From assembly GCA_022059125.1 (NCBI GenBank), contig JAEUWY010000007.1, positions 226,768 to 290,767 of the forward strand: a DNA stretch of 64,000 nucleotides. Reading direction: 5' to 3'. Below, piece after piece: positions 24,313-36,500 of the stretch (the first letter of the stretch is position 1; each line of letters starts with the position of its first letter). The notes beneath the pieces are model-generated. The model was not told the DNA's origin and ran no database searches. It was given only the letters and a program-made list of their open reading frames with translations. This stretch comes from Corynespora cassiicola (taxonomy: Eukaryota; Ascomycota; Dothideomycetes; Pleosporales; Corynesporascaceae). Position numbers and translations under genes: made by a program.

Positions 24313-26103
24313 TAAGCTCGGCTACAGGGGTTCCGCCCACCCCCTGGTTCCGCCTACTTTTAAAAAAATAAACTACTCTATAAAAATACGTATATTGCTA
24401 CTAAGCTTTTTAATTAAAATATATAGACTTAAAAGCTTCTGTAGCAGCTATTTTAGTATTTTTAAAAATTTTTTTTTTTTTATATAATTATTTTAGTAAG
24501 CTAGCTAAGTCTGCTAAGTTACTAATTAGCTTATTATAGCTTTTATATTTTTAATATTTATAAATTATTAATTAAAGTTTATATAAATTTAATAATAAAA
24601 GCTTTAAAACCTAAACGCAGCTAGCTAGTTTTTTAATTTTTAATTTTTAGTTTTAAAACTTATAGCTTTTATATTAGCTTTTAAAATTTTTTTACTAGCT
24701 TTATAAAATAACAGCTAAATTTTATAACTAAGTTTTTTATTTATTTAAAATTTTTATTAAATTTAGTAAAAGTTTTAAAACTTTTAAAAAGTAGCTATAA
24801 AACTTTTTATTAGTAATATAGCTTTTTTTTAAACTAATAAAGTAGCTAGCTAAATTATTATTTAAAAAAACTTTAGTACGTAATTAATATTAAATAGTAA
24901 TAAACTAACTATTTTTTAGTTAGTTTAAATTATACGTTTAATAAAGCTTTACTTTTTAGTTTAGCTATAGTAAGTAATAAAGCGTTTTTTTTTAATAAAA
25001 GCTGTATTATTAATTATAGCTAAAACTAAAATAGTTTAATAATATTTTAATTTAATAATAGAAAATTTAGTAAAATTAAAAAGCTAACGAAAATATATAG
25101 TATATAAAAGTAAAAAAAAAAAAAAATTTAATTCTGTTTATATAATTAAAAAAAATTTAAACTAATATAGCTACTATAGCTATTTAGTATAAATATTTAA
25201 AGCTAAAGCTAGTTATAAGCTGTTTTTAATATAAATATATAGTATAGCTACTTATAGCTAATTTTATTTAATATTTATTTATTTTCTAAAATTATATAAT
25301 ACTACTAAAAAATTATTTTAGCTAAAAACTATATTATTTAAAATATTTTACTTTTAAAAATTATTATTAAACTTAACTTAGCTTTTACAGCTAAAATATA
25401 CTTAAATATAATAACTTATTTATAATTTTTTAAATTTTTAATATAAGTTTTTTTTTTTATAAGCTAGTAAAAACTTAGCTGTTTATATATACTCTAAATC
25501 CTAACTTACTTTTATTTATATTATATATATTTTTAAGCTAAATATTTAGTTTTAGTTTTATATATTTAAACAGCTTTAAAAAAATTTATATCTAAACTAA
25601 AATAGCAGCTTTAGTTTTTAAAATTTTAAACTTTCTACTTACTATTAAAACTATTTTTAAATTATAATTAATAAAATAAAAAATTTAGCACTTACTAATA
25701 AAAATTTAATTACTATTTATATAAAAAATTTAAATAGCTATTTTATAAATTTAAATATATAAAAAAAAATAGCTATAAGTTTTTTTTTTAAAAATTTATT
25801 TTATAAAAAATTTTTTTTACTAAAAGCTTAGCTGTTATTAGTATTAGTTACTAATAGTTTTACGTATTTAGCTTTTTATATAACTTTATAGTATTAATTA
25901 AAAAAAACTATATATTTTAACAGCTGCTTACTAGCTATTATAATAACTTATATTAAAATTAATAATAGCACTTTATATAGCTAGTTCTCTAGTATTTATT
26001 ATAGATAGCTAGTATTAAAAGTAATTAAAGTTAACGCGGAGAGGTAAGTTTGTTAAAGATGGGCGGAACTAGGGGGTGGGCGGAACCCTTGTAGCCGAGC
26101 TTA
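24313..26103. mobile_element. Fot1/Pot2-like DNA transposon, copy 2 (no nested insert)
   Basis: TA duplications lie at 24313-24314 and 26102-26103, and the element is 24315-26101 (1,787 bp). Inverted ends: 24315 onward reads AGCTCGGCTACAGGGGTTCC, and the reverse complement of the right end reads AGCTCGGCTACAAGGGTTCC. The left ~650 bp and right ~1.14 kb align with the two arms of copy 1, in the same orientation. At the position of the retroelement in copy 1 this copy reads TTTAGCTATAG without interruption, so it is the empty site. The interior is RIP-like, with no readable transposase. It ends about 170 bp upstream of the next gene. Confidence 0.88.
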
Positions 26104-26270
26104 GTTGAATTCCTCGCTCCTATGACAAGCGAGTTGTTTTCTCACTATGGAGCTCGCCCATGACGTAATGAGGGTAATGATTAACCGAGGTTCCCAACAT
26201 CGCCTTGGCTCGCGCGGGGTTTCCACCAGATACCACCAAACGGACAATCCGCCGATCTGTATGTTCAGAG

Positions 26271-27842
26271 ATGCCCTCTAGTCAACTTGAGTGCGACGTT
26301 CTTGTTGTTGGTAGCGGCAATGCAGGCTATTGTGCCGCCATCTCCGCGGCAGAAAATGGCGCCAAAGAAGTACTGATAATCGACAAATGCCCTGTGGAGT
26401 GGGCTGGTGGAAATACCTACTTTACGGCAGGCGCTTATCGAACGACTCACAATGGCCTCAGTGAACTGATGCCTCTGGTCAACAATGTGTCCGATGAAGC
26501 CGCCTCGAAAATCGATCTCGCGCCTTATACCTCTTCGAATTTCATGGACGACCTTGATCGTGTATGTCTCGGGCGGTCCGATCCACAGTTGAGTAGCGCA
26601 TTAGTAGGAGACTCAAATGCGATTATTCGCTGGCTTGCTGGTAACGGTGTCCGGTTTCAATTATCATTCAACCGCCAGGCGTACAAGGTCAATGGTCGCT
26701 ACCAATTTTGGGGAGGGCTGCATCTAAAGACCGAGGATGGAGGCAAAGGACTCATTTCAGACCTTCGGGCTGCAGCTTCGCGATATGGAGTGCGCGAAAT
26801 TTTCTCAACGGCGCTTGTCGGCATTTCCCTCTCCGCAAAGGGAGACAAAGCTCATGCAACCGTACAGAATGCTGATTCCCACGGCCCCCATTCCATTGTA
26901 GCTGGCGCGCTTGTGCTTGCTGCTGGCGGTTTTGAGTCGAATCCACGTATGCGCTGCCAGTACCTAGGGCCTGGATGGGATATGGCAATGGTTCGAGGCA
27001 CACCTTTCAATACTGGTGAAGTTTTGGACATTGCGCACCGCGATCTCAACGCGAAGTCTGCAGGCAATTGGTCTGGATGTCACTCAGTAGCCTGGGACGC
27101 AAACGCAAATCCTAACATGGGCGATCGCTCAGTTTCCAATGAAAACACAAAGTCTGGATACCCTTTGGGACTAATGATCAATGGTCTCGGACATCGCTTT
27201 GTTGACGAAGGCTTGGATATGCGCAATTACACTTACGCCAAATTTGGACGAAAAATCCTGGAGCAACCGAACCACATCGCATTCCAGGTATGGGATGCGC
27301 AGACTTCCGGCTGGCTACGAGATGAAGAATACAGAGCAGAAAGGACCGAACGTATTGTAGCGGATACACTAGAAGAGCTAGCCGAATGCTGTTTTGCACA
27401 CGGCCTTGAGAACCGCGATTCGTTTCTTCAAACGATCAGAGAGTACAACGAGGCTGTATATGCTAGGCGACGAGAAGATGCGTCTCTCGAATGGAACCCT
27501 GCAGTCAAAGATGGCCTCTCAACTCAATCATATACCAAGCGGTTGCATGTCCCTAAATCGAACTGGGCATTACCTATTGATCAAGGGCCCTTCATGGCAG
27601 TAAAGGTCACCTGTGGTGTGACATTTACGTTCGGCGGATTAGCCACGAATCCAAATAACGCGCAGTTAATTAGCGAAACAACAGGTAAAGAGATACCCCG
27701 TGTCTTTTGCGCAGGTGAGATGTTAGGCGGGTTATTCTATCAAAATTACCCCGGGGGTAGCGGACTAACATCTGGGGCGGTTTTTGGACGTAGAGCTGGA
27801 GCCAGTGCCGCTCGCACTGCCATAGGGATTGAACATGGCTAA
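26271..27842 (+). CDS. FAD-dependent dehydrogenase, fumarate-reductase / tricarballylate-dehydrogenase (TcuA-like) family
   Basis: Single exon, 523 aa from the ATG at 26271 (MPSSQLECDVLVVGSGNAG); the upstream in-frame start is only TTG. The N-terminal Rossmann motif VVGSGNAGYCAAISAAENG binds FAD. WAGGNTYFTAGAYR, the VLAAGGFESNPRM segment, and the C-terminal GEMLGGLFYQNYPGGSGLTSGAVFG are characteristic of the FAD_binding_2 / fumarate reductase flavoprotein family. It probably oxidises or reduces a small carboxylate or an enone-type substrate. Its promoter abuts transposon copy 2, whose right end is about 170 bp upstream. It sits next to the multicopper oxidase pair and could belong to that cluster, but no direct link is visible. 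Confidence 0.85.
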   Translation: MPSSQLECDVLVVGSGNAGYCAAISAAENGAKEVLIIDKCPVEWAGGNTYFTAGAYRTTHNGLSELMPLVNNVSDEAASKIDLAPYTSSNFMDDLDRVCLGRSDPQLSSALVGDSNAIIRWLAGNGVRFQLSFNRQAYKVNGRYQFWGGLHLKTEDGGKGLISDLRAAASRYGVREIFSTALVGISLSAKGDKAHATVQNADSHGPHSIVAGALVLAAGGFESNPRMRCQYLGPGWDMAMVRGTPFNTGEVLDIAHRDLNAKSAGNWSGCHSVAWDANANPNMGDRSVSNENTKSGYPLGLMINGLGHRFVDEGLDMRNYTYAKFGRKILEQPNHIAFQVWDAQTSGWLRDEEYRAERTERIVADTLEELAECCFAHGLENRDSFLQTIREYNEAVYARRREDASLEWNPAVKDGLSTQSYTKRLHVPKSNWALPIDQGPFMAVKVTCGVTFTFGGLATNPNNAQLISETTGKEIPRVFCAGEMLGGLFYQNYPGGSGLTSGAVFGRRAGASAARTAIGIEHG

Positions 27843-28124
27843 CCCGATCTTAATAAAGTACTACTTCTACTAAAGATCTGAGCTTCAAAAATGAGAAATA
27901 AAATGTTTCTATAACACAACCAGAAGAGTGTTCCGTCGTATATATATATCTAATTCATCTCAAGGCTTTCAAGAGTCACCATATCAGCGGGAATTTGCAG
28001 TAACGGGAAACGAGTTGATCACATATAGATAGCTACAACTTCATAAATGAAAAAAAAATATTATATTGCCTCTTGCCTCAACAAAACACCATCGACGAGT
28101 TGCGATTTGTCCGTTGGAAGAAAT
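27843..28124. other. Convergent 3' intergenic region
   Basis: 282 bp between two converging genes; AT-rich, no gene seen. Confidence 0.4.
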
Positions 28125-30252
28125 TTAATCTAGCGGTCCATACCGAAGTGGAGGCACAAACTCCGAATGTGTGAGGTGTTTGATGTAATCAGGTGCTGGA
28201 GGCATGACATCGCCACCCTCAATCAGAACAATCTGTTGACCTCCCTGCGCCAAATCTTAGTCACTGAAAGATAAGTGGAGGAGAAGAAACCTACAGCAAA
28301 ATGTGCAATTCGGTGGCAATGAAGCATGCTCATTGCAGGAAACGTGATTGTGTAGCGTATTACGGTCCATGACCCAGGACCTGCGGCCAGTCTTGCACCA
28401 TCGCGAAGAGGCGGGTCGATCATGTTGAAATTCTCAGGTGATTCCTTCAGTGCAGTTGCAACATCGTGCCACTTGAAGTAACCTGTTCCATGCCCAATAA
28501 TGAAAGCTTTGTGATTATGCTGCTACAGTTAGTCTCGAATTTGGTCTTGCGAAATAGGAGCTTACTTTATGAAATGGATGCATTGCATATGCTCCATTCT
28601 CGTAAATCAGGTCGACAACAGAGCCATTCTTGAGACCCGAAAATGTGGTTGGTCCGTGCGATTCCTTGTTCCAGAGAATAGGTGGCATCTGCTGTCTGAA
28701 ACCTTGGTGTGGCTCCGACGCCAAGACCCAGGTGCTAGGACCAGTCATGTTGGCCAGGAACCGCAAAGTTATGTCTGAAGCGGCTGGAGGACTGCGAGAC
28801 GGGAAAGGTGCCAGATCGGTCATCTCGTCCATCGTTACACCTTCAGAGACCAAGTCTCCGAAAATATTGATGTGAGGCTTGCTGTCTGGAGCTTTCATCA
28901 CACCATGCTCATCTCGTCTTTCGGGTTGGCCTGGGTAGCGAAGAATACTTAATCCTTGAATAATTTGCTCCGGTGCCAATGAAGAAAGGCGAATTGCATA
29001 ATCTCCAGGTTGTTGATTCAAGGGAACGATGACACTGATGCGGTCACCCATGTTCAGATTGAAGGCCTACGCACAGTTAGTCTAGAAAGATTATTGATAA
29101 AGCTACTAGTACATACTTGAACTTTCTTTGGTACTACAAAGTCACCATCGGCCGCGACAAGCCACATATCATGTTCATCAATGGCGATGCGCAGCTCGTG
29201 ATGAGCACCAGGATGGATGAAATTTAGGAACAGATACCTCTGTCCTTCCTTTGCTTCGATAACCTCAAAATCTGTATATGTATTCTTGCAGGTCCTCTGG
29301 TTCATGAATTCAACTCCTCGTTTAGGAATAAGGCATGCGAGTGAGTCTCTCGGACCGTGTTCATCGTGTTGGTTGATGAAGTCGGGATCGAGACACGTGA
29401 TTCTGCCCCTTCCATTTGTGACCAGAGATGCAGCGCATGAAGGCGTGATGCCGGCGTCGCGATACATAACGGTCAATATTTCCATACCTTCGTAGTTCCA
29501 GTCGCTGACCATAAGATGGTGAGGCTGCGATTCGGCATCGAGCATTGCTTGTACATCGTGCTCTGAAGAAGAAATCTGTTCATATGGACGCGGTCGAGAT
29601 GCCTTCGGGCGAATCCAGAGCGGACCTCTCTGGCCCTAATGTGATTGGTTGTTAGTAAATCGAAGATTATAGATCTCACCGAGGCTTTTACACTTACATC
29701 TGCAAATGCGGGTCCGAAATGGCCGTGATAGAAGTAAATCCCCGTTTGATTCGTGAGGGTGAATTCGTAGGTATATTTGTTCCTTGGCTCAATGGGCCAT
29801 TGCGTAACTCCAGGGACCTACGACTGTCAGTATCAATGGAGCACAGGTATTTGGCGACCCACTTACACCATCATTCCAATACTTATCTACCTGGAAAACA
29901 CCATGACTACACCTGTCAGTCAAGCATTCCATCGACGTGCAACGAGCAACGTACTAATGCATTGTTGCCTCTATGAACATGTTGTTGGTAACGGTGATTC
30001 GGAGAGTATCGCCCTCTTCACCTTCAATAACTGGGCCTGGTGTTTGGCCATTAATCGTAAGGACTGGTCGCGAGTTTCCATCTGAGTTGTACTGGTTATT
30101 GTTTTGACCTAACCAAGTCCGGAACATGGACGATGAGACCTACCTAGAGAGATCCATTTCGCCTCTAGAGTAAGATTATACTCTCTGAGTTGCGCAGAAA
30201 ATACTGAACCAACGGCAGAGAGAGTAGTGACAAAACGCAAAATCCGCATCAT
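28125..30252 (-). CDS. Secreted multicopper oxidase (laccase-like), canonical copper sites
   Basis: Complement of join 28125..28244, 28295..28519, 28566..29066, 29117..29635, 29698..29817, 29867..29906, 29955..30108, 30144..30252 (595 aa). Signal peptide MMRILRFVTTLSAVGSVFSA. Three cupredoxin domains carry all copper motifs: HYHG (motif 1, Tyr in place of the common Trp), FYHGHFG (motif 2), HPFHKHNH (motif 3) and MLHCHRIAHFAGG (motif 4, with the type-1 Cys and His). It should oxidise phenolic or similar substrates with O2 outside the cell. The first intron is only 35 nt, unusually short; other junctions are standard. It is transcribed away from a paralogue that has lost these ligands. Axial residue and substrate cannot be judged by eye. 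Confidence 0.9.
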
Positions 30253-30890
30253 GAGGACAAATCCAACCAACTTCGGTGCAATATTCAGATAAGAGAGTAG
30301 ATACCCGTCTTCGGTCACAAGAGGGGTCTACTTCAAGGAGTGCGTGTAAGAATGGATGATGTCACGTAAAAAACTGCCGAGTTGTGACCTTCAGGAGTCA
30401 TTTGTAAGGAGCAATCAATATCGCGGACAAAAGTGAGGCGCTTCCACAGATTCAGTGTTCTGGCCAAGACCTTGGGCAGCGTTCTTGAGCGGCCGACAGT
30501 AGCACCGACGGGACTACTTCCACCGCCACTAGCGTAATCTGTTTCTGGATATCTCCGTGTATCATCAGGGCAGATCTCGGTTCTTTGTTGATGAATTGTG
30601 GCATGATTCCTAAACGCGAATGTTCTGGATGAGCGGGATACCGGGGTTTGAAGGCATACTCGGCCCGGCTAATAACTGATTCAAGCTACCAGTGAAAGTT
30701 AATGTCCGCAAGCTGATCCAACTTCCGGTTTCAGGCCATCGACTGGCTTGGTTTCTCTTGGGGGTTGCGACGAAGAGCAGGCCCGCTATCTTTACACTCG
30801 GTCGAAGGCGATCCAATACCCCCAACATTGAATCTTCTCTGCTCAATTTTATCTTCCCTACTTGAAATCGTTTCAAAATATTTTTTGAAC
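30253..30890. promoter_or_regulatory. Bidirectional promoter region of the multicopper oxidase pair
   Basis: 638 bp between two divergent starts, so the two oxidases are probably co-regulated. No known operator could be assigned. Confidence 0.5.
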
Positions 30891-33059
30891 ATGGAGCGAA
30901 AGAAAAAAGAGGAAGTACTCTTACAAAAGAGATCTAGCTCATTCCAAGCTATTTTCTCAAATTCTTTTTTGTTCCTTTTGTTAATACCTCTCCTTTTGAT
31001 TACCGCCAAATTATCTAGCCCGATATTGCTACATGGAACAGGTAGAGAAAAACCTGTGGTTTTTGGCACATCCAACACCGCACAGTCTCGTATTCCCTCT
31101 ACAGTTCACTACAATCTGACAGTGAGTCAAGCATGGAGAAATCCAGGTAGGCATTCGGCATTGATTCTGGCCTGTTGTATCCAGACTGATCTTCTCTTCA
31201 GATGGAGGCTACTGGAGACCTATCTTCGTCGGAAACTCCGAATCACCTTTCCCAACTATCAACGTGAACGAAGGAGATGAATTGAAAATTCATATTCATA
31301 ATGATCTAGGTCTTCCATTATCGCTACATTGGTACGAATATGTTTCCCCAAGTGATACCCTTACTCAACAATTATAGGGTTGGCGTACACCACAGCAACA
31401 GCATGGTGTGGCATGACGGCAGCTCCGGGGTGACATTTCGCCCCATGTTACCCCGCTCCAACTTTACCGCCGTAATCGACACTACAGATCAGTGGGGATT
31501 GAAGTGGTATCTGGACCACACATCGACTCCGTCGGTTGATGGCAATTATGGAACCATATGGATTCGCCCTCGCGCTGATCGGGACCGACCTTACCATCTT
31601 GTCTCAAGAGAAAGTCATGATATCCAGGACATGATTGATGCTGAAGGGACTCCCGAGCATGTCGTCATGTACAATTATCAGCATCGCGAAATGCCTGGGC
31701 TGTTGGCACAACTGCAGGGCGAGGGCTATGACCCTTACTGCTTCCAGTCAGTCCTCATCAACGGTCAGTTTTATCGAGCACCTTCGTCTAGATTTCGAAC
31801 CTGACAAATCATTAGGAAAGGGACGGGTTCACTGCAAGCCAAAGGATCTATTCCAAATCAAAGGAAACGCTGTGGATTCTCATGGCTGCGTACTGCAGGC
31901 TTCAGGGGCCGTCGGATATCCGGAGTGCAGGCCGTCTGATGCTGATTACGAGGTAACTACACGCACCCGGTTTAAGCCAGGTCACTAATGTAATCAGATT
32001 ATCAACACGAACAATCGCCGTTGGATTCTGATGAATTTCGTCAATCCAGGCTTGGAACACCCATGGCGTGTGTCGATTGATCACCATGATATGTGGATTG
32101 TGGCCAACGACGGTGGATTTATTCATCCCCAGAAAGTAAATGTACGAAAATTCACCGCGGATCTCACTTTGCGTGGCTGACATATGTCGAAGGCACTCAC
32201 TGTTCTGAACGCAGAACGAGTGACAGTCATGATCAAACTCGACCAGAACCCAGACGACTATGCGATCCGCTTTCACGCATTAAGTGATCTCCAGTCGCTC
32301 CAGGGATATGCCATTCTTCGCTATCCGCACAGAAGAACGCGCCAACCCTTGGGTGTTCCCATGCCTCGGCCGGACCAAGACTCCTCGTCTATAGAATTGG
32401 ATGGAACGCCCCGGGCCGGCAACATCCTCGAAGATAAGATGATTGCGCACCCTTTTCCCGAACAGAAACCGGACCAAAACGCCAACATCACCCTGCGGTT
32501 CAAGGCCACTGGCGCCCCTGACCCTTACAATCCCTACATTACGAACTGCTCTCTCAACGGCGTTCCTTGGTCAATATTCCGTGCACTTATGGACCCCTTA
32601 ATTGTGGATCCCAAGAAAGACCTGGACCCGCTCAACCCCTCGGTAAAAAATCTTCCCCTCGGAAGCGTGGTGGACATCATCGTCGAGAACGACCTCCCAG
32701 TATCTCTGCCCATGTACAAGCACAACGATCCTACCTTCTTGCTGGGCCGGGGAAACACCAAATTCGAATGGAATGACGTCGCAGAGGCGAAACTAAAACA
32801 TCCAGATTCCATCAACTTGGAAAATCCTCCCGTTGGCTACTTGCATGAGCTTCCGGCGGGCGGCTGGATGGCGCTGCGCTGGAAGATTACGCAGCCTGCC
32901 ATGACCATGTTTCACGTGTTCAGGGTGCGCTATTTTGTGCTTGGTATGCAGGTACCGCTCTTCGAGGGGGATGATGCCTGGCCGGAGATACCGGACTGGG
33001 TAGGTAAGCGCCCGCACGTCGATTTTGAGATTCCGGGTCATGGTGGAATTTTCGATTAG
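30891..33059 (+). CDS. Multicopper-oxidase-like protein lacking copper ligands (pseudo-oxidase)
   Basis: Join 30891..31146, 31202..31331, 31378..31763, 31816..31952, 31998..32141, 32193..33059 (639 aa); every junction keeps frame and there is no internal stop. It starts with a basic patch and a hydrophobic segment (FLFLLLIPLLLITAKL), a signal anchor or uncleaved signal. Its length and landmarks (VDGNYGTIWIRP, DHHDMWIVANDGG, DDYAIRF) parallel the divergent paralogue. The metal motifs do not: HxHG is HWVG, HxH is LDH, HPxHxH is LPMYKH, and HCHxxxH is HVFRVRY. The type-1 site has lost both His and the Cys, and six of ten His are gone overall. A laccase reaction is therefore very unlikely. A scaffold, partner or substrate-binding role is inferred. 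Confidence 0.88.
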
Positions 33060-33583
33060 CTTTGGCATATGTGAATAAAGTTTCAACAAGCATCAGAATA
33101 TGCATCGGCAGATTGAGTAGTCGATTGTGTTCCTTGTTAACGGCTGATCGTGTGCTTGCGTATCCTCCGCGATTTCACCCCTGGCCCCATGGGTTATGGA
33201 TCGACGCTAAGCCTTCAAGAAATCCGTTGTCCCGCCCGCGCGGCCTTACAGCGGCAAAACTATAGCCAGGGCGCAATGAAACCGGGATATTGTCTAAAAC
33301 ATCGGCGGCTCCGCGCTTTGACCCTTGCCGAATTCTGGTATCGACACTAACAAGCGGCACTTGGCTTTCAAGTTGTTTGCGCTTGCTGATCAGCGCCTAC
33401 CACTCCGTTATGGGAAAGATGCCGAATATCAATGGTCATGTCAACGGACGAATCTGAGAATATGGCCCGTGTTGGGCAGCTTTTCTATTGCCACGCCGAA
33501 AAATGCCGAAGCTATGTGGGACAAGTCACGGTTCAGGTCTTGGTACTACAAGCTCTGACAAATGTGAACCCAAATGAACAAAG
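33060..33583. other. Intergenic region upstream of the NO synthase
   Basis: 524 bp with no recognisable gene; it should hold the NO synthase promoter. Confidence 0.4.
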
Positions 33584-36500
33584 ATGGATCAAGAGACGAT
33601 GGCGCGACGTAAAGATTTTCTCATAGCTTCGGTGGCACGTAGAGTGTGCAACATAACCAACAATTTGGACATTGAACCAAGGGTCGAATTGCTTTACAAA
33701 ATGTCATGTCCTAATGCTGAGCAAGCCCACCCGGCGGTGAAGGAGGCCAGAGCCATTGTCTCACAGTATCCAATCCTTAATCCTACGGGATGTTCGGCTC
33801 AATTTTGTGAAGGTGGCCGAATGATCCACTCGAGTGAACCACGCGTTGGAGAAAATAAACACCTATCTGTTGTTCGCGCAGAGGCCGTCGATTTTCTCTC
33901 ACAACTGCATCGGGATGGAGTGATTCCATCAAAGAATAGTCTTGAGAAAAGGAAAGTGGAAGTAATTGGTGAGATAGAGACGAGATCGGCCACGGCACTT
34001 ATTAGATCTCTCCAGGGAGGTAAAAGTGTTGGTTGTGTGGGCGGAGCTTGGTCCCAGAATCGAGAGGAGCTTGAACATGGAATTCGTCTAGCCTGGAAAC
34101 ACTCCAGAAGATGCATCATGCGCTCCCAGTATGAGGATCTCAGGTATGTATGTCAAACTTTGACCATGTTGCATCTGACATCGCAAGGTTATGTGATCTC
34201 AGGAATATCCGAGGCAGTGAGCAAATGGGCTCGATTCTCGTCAGTGAACTTCAAAAAGCCTTCAACAATGGAGACATACTTCCTACAGGTTCGATCAGCC
34301 ATGGTTTCTATATAATGCAGGATGCTAATGGAGAAGCAGTATTTATTTTCCCTCCCCGAGAGATAGATAAGGTTGGCCCAATGATATGGAACAATCAACT
34401 ACTATCCTTTGCCGGAGTAGGTTGCACAGTCCCACACATGACAAGACGCTAAGGATCGCAGTACATGCAGGAGGATGGGTCCATTCTAGGTGACCCACTC
34501 AACGTACACCTCACTAAAGCGATCATCGAACTAGGATGGCGCCCCCCACCCTTCAGAACAAGATGGGATACGCTTCCGTTGGTGACGATGGCGGAAGGGG
34601 AAGATCCTGTTATTACCGAGTTACCCAAGGATATGTTCCCATTGGTTGAGATATCGCATCCACAGCACACACTGGCTTTCGATAAACTTGGGCTGAAATG
34701 GGTTCCAGCTCCGGCTCTTAGTCGAATGGGCTTCGACATAGGTGGTGTTCAGTATACAGCAACACCATTTATCGGTTGGTTTATGGATGCTGAGATCGGG
34801 GTTCGCAACCTGGCGGACCGTGAAAGGTACAATGTGTTACCATCACTCATCAAAGCACTCGGGTGGATAGACTCTGTCGAACAATTGGACGAGATTAATG
34901 AAGCTGATAGGCTACGTCTCCTGGTAAGCGAAAAAAATAAGAGCTCCTACCAGCCAGGATGAAGATAACACTTTTCTCAGTCCAACGCTCAATCGGAATT
35001 GAACTACGCTGTGCACTTTTCATTCCAACAAGCAAACATCCGGATGACAGATACCCTAACGGCTTCAGCAATGTACTGCAACTACGACGATGAACACCTC
35101 CGAAAACATGGGTTCCGCCTGCCAGCTGACCCTTATTGGCTTGCTCCGCCTCAAGGATCCATTGTCCCTTTATGGCACCGCGGCGGATCTCCAAATTACC
35201 AGCCTAAGCCTCTTATAGCTCGCCATCTGCAAGACCCGGTCAAAGTATGGAGGCGCAAGACAAAACAACAAGAAGAACTGAACTCTTTGACATACCCAGC
35301 CCGCCGATCTAACTGGCCTGCTACTAGGGAAAACCTGAGCCATGTGCGAATCGGCTATTGCAGCTCAGGGACAACAGCAGTGAAATTAGCGCGGAAAGCC
35401 GAGGCATATCTATTGCGACTGAACAAAATTTCAGTACAATACCATATCTCTTCTCCCCAACCCCTCAACACACTTTCTCCGGATACTTTGCAAAGCGGCG
35501 ATGTCGTGTTGCTGATCGCCAGCTCCTCAGGACATGGTGAGATCCCAGTCAATGGGAAGGATTTCGAAAATGCTTTGTCAAGATCCGAGTTACCCTCAGG
35601 ACTTGAATGGGCAATCTTTGGAAACGGAAACTCATCCTATTCAGACTCGTTCAACGGAGCTGCCAAGAAACTTCGCAACATCCTCCTCCGACGGGGCGCC
35701 AGCTTCCTATTACCTGACTTCTTCTACGGAGACACTTTGATCGAGGACCCGCCGTTTCGACAGCTTAATACATGGCTTTTCGCTGTCTCCATGCGACTTT
35801 TCAATTCTGCCGGGGAGGAAGCCACGGACTTGGGCTCTGGATCTCAGTCCACGCCTGGTTACAATATCTTCCAGGCCTTCTCACCCGCAAATGTCTCGTC
35901 TTGCACGGTCATTTCTTCAAACCACCGACGTCTGTTCATAGATGTTGAAAACTCAAACCCTTCCTGTTTTTCCCATGCACAGTTTTTGATTCCCAACTCC
36001 CACAAAACAACCCAAGAAATTTTGTCTATCATTGGATTGACAGGAAAAGAGTTACTAAGCCAAGAGTCGCCACGCCTCTGCCTGTACGATATTCTTTCCC
36101 ATTTCGTGGACGTCGATCGCCCGTTCAAACATATCCAATGGATCCATACGATCAAACTCAACAATGAGGAAGAAGATGCATTACTGCGGCAACCTCTCCT
36201 TCAGTCGTTGAAAATTCTCAAAAAGCGCCGAAAGATCAGGCCTAATTCCTCCGCCTTTTTCTCCGCTCTCCCGCTTGGTCGCCCACGTCACTTTTCCCTT
36301 GCATCGGCCATCGAAGTTAACAAAAATACATCACGTCTTGAATTCATTGTCAAGACTCATACGAAAGGAAAATTCAGCTCCGAATTCCTGTCAATTGCTG
36401 AGATCGGCGCATCTCTTCGAGTCAGACTTTCTGGCCAGTCTACTATGTCGATGATTGAGAATTTCTCGAAGCCGATCATTGCATTTGCCACAGGCTCCGG

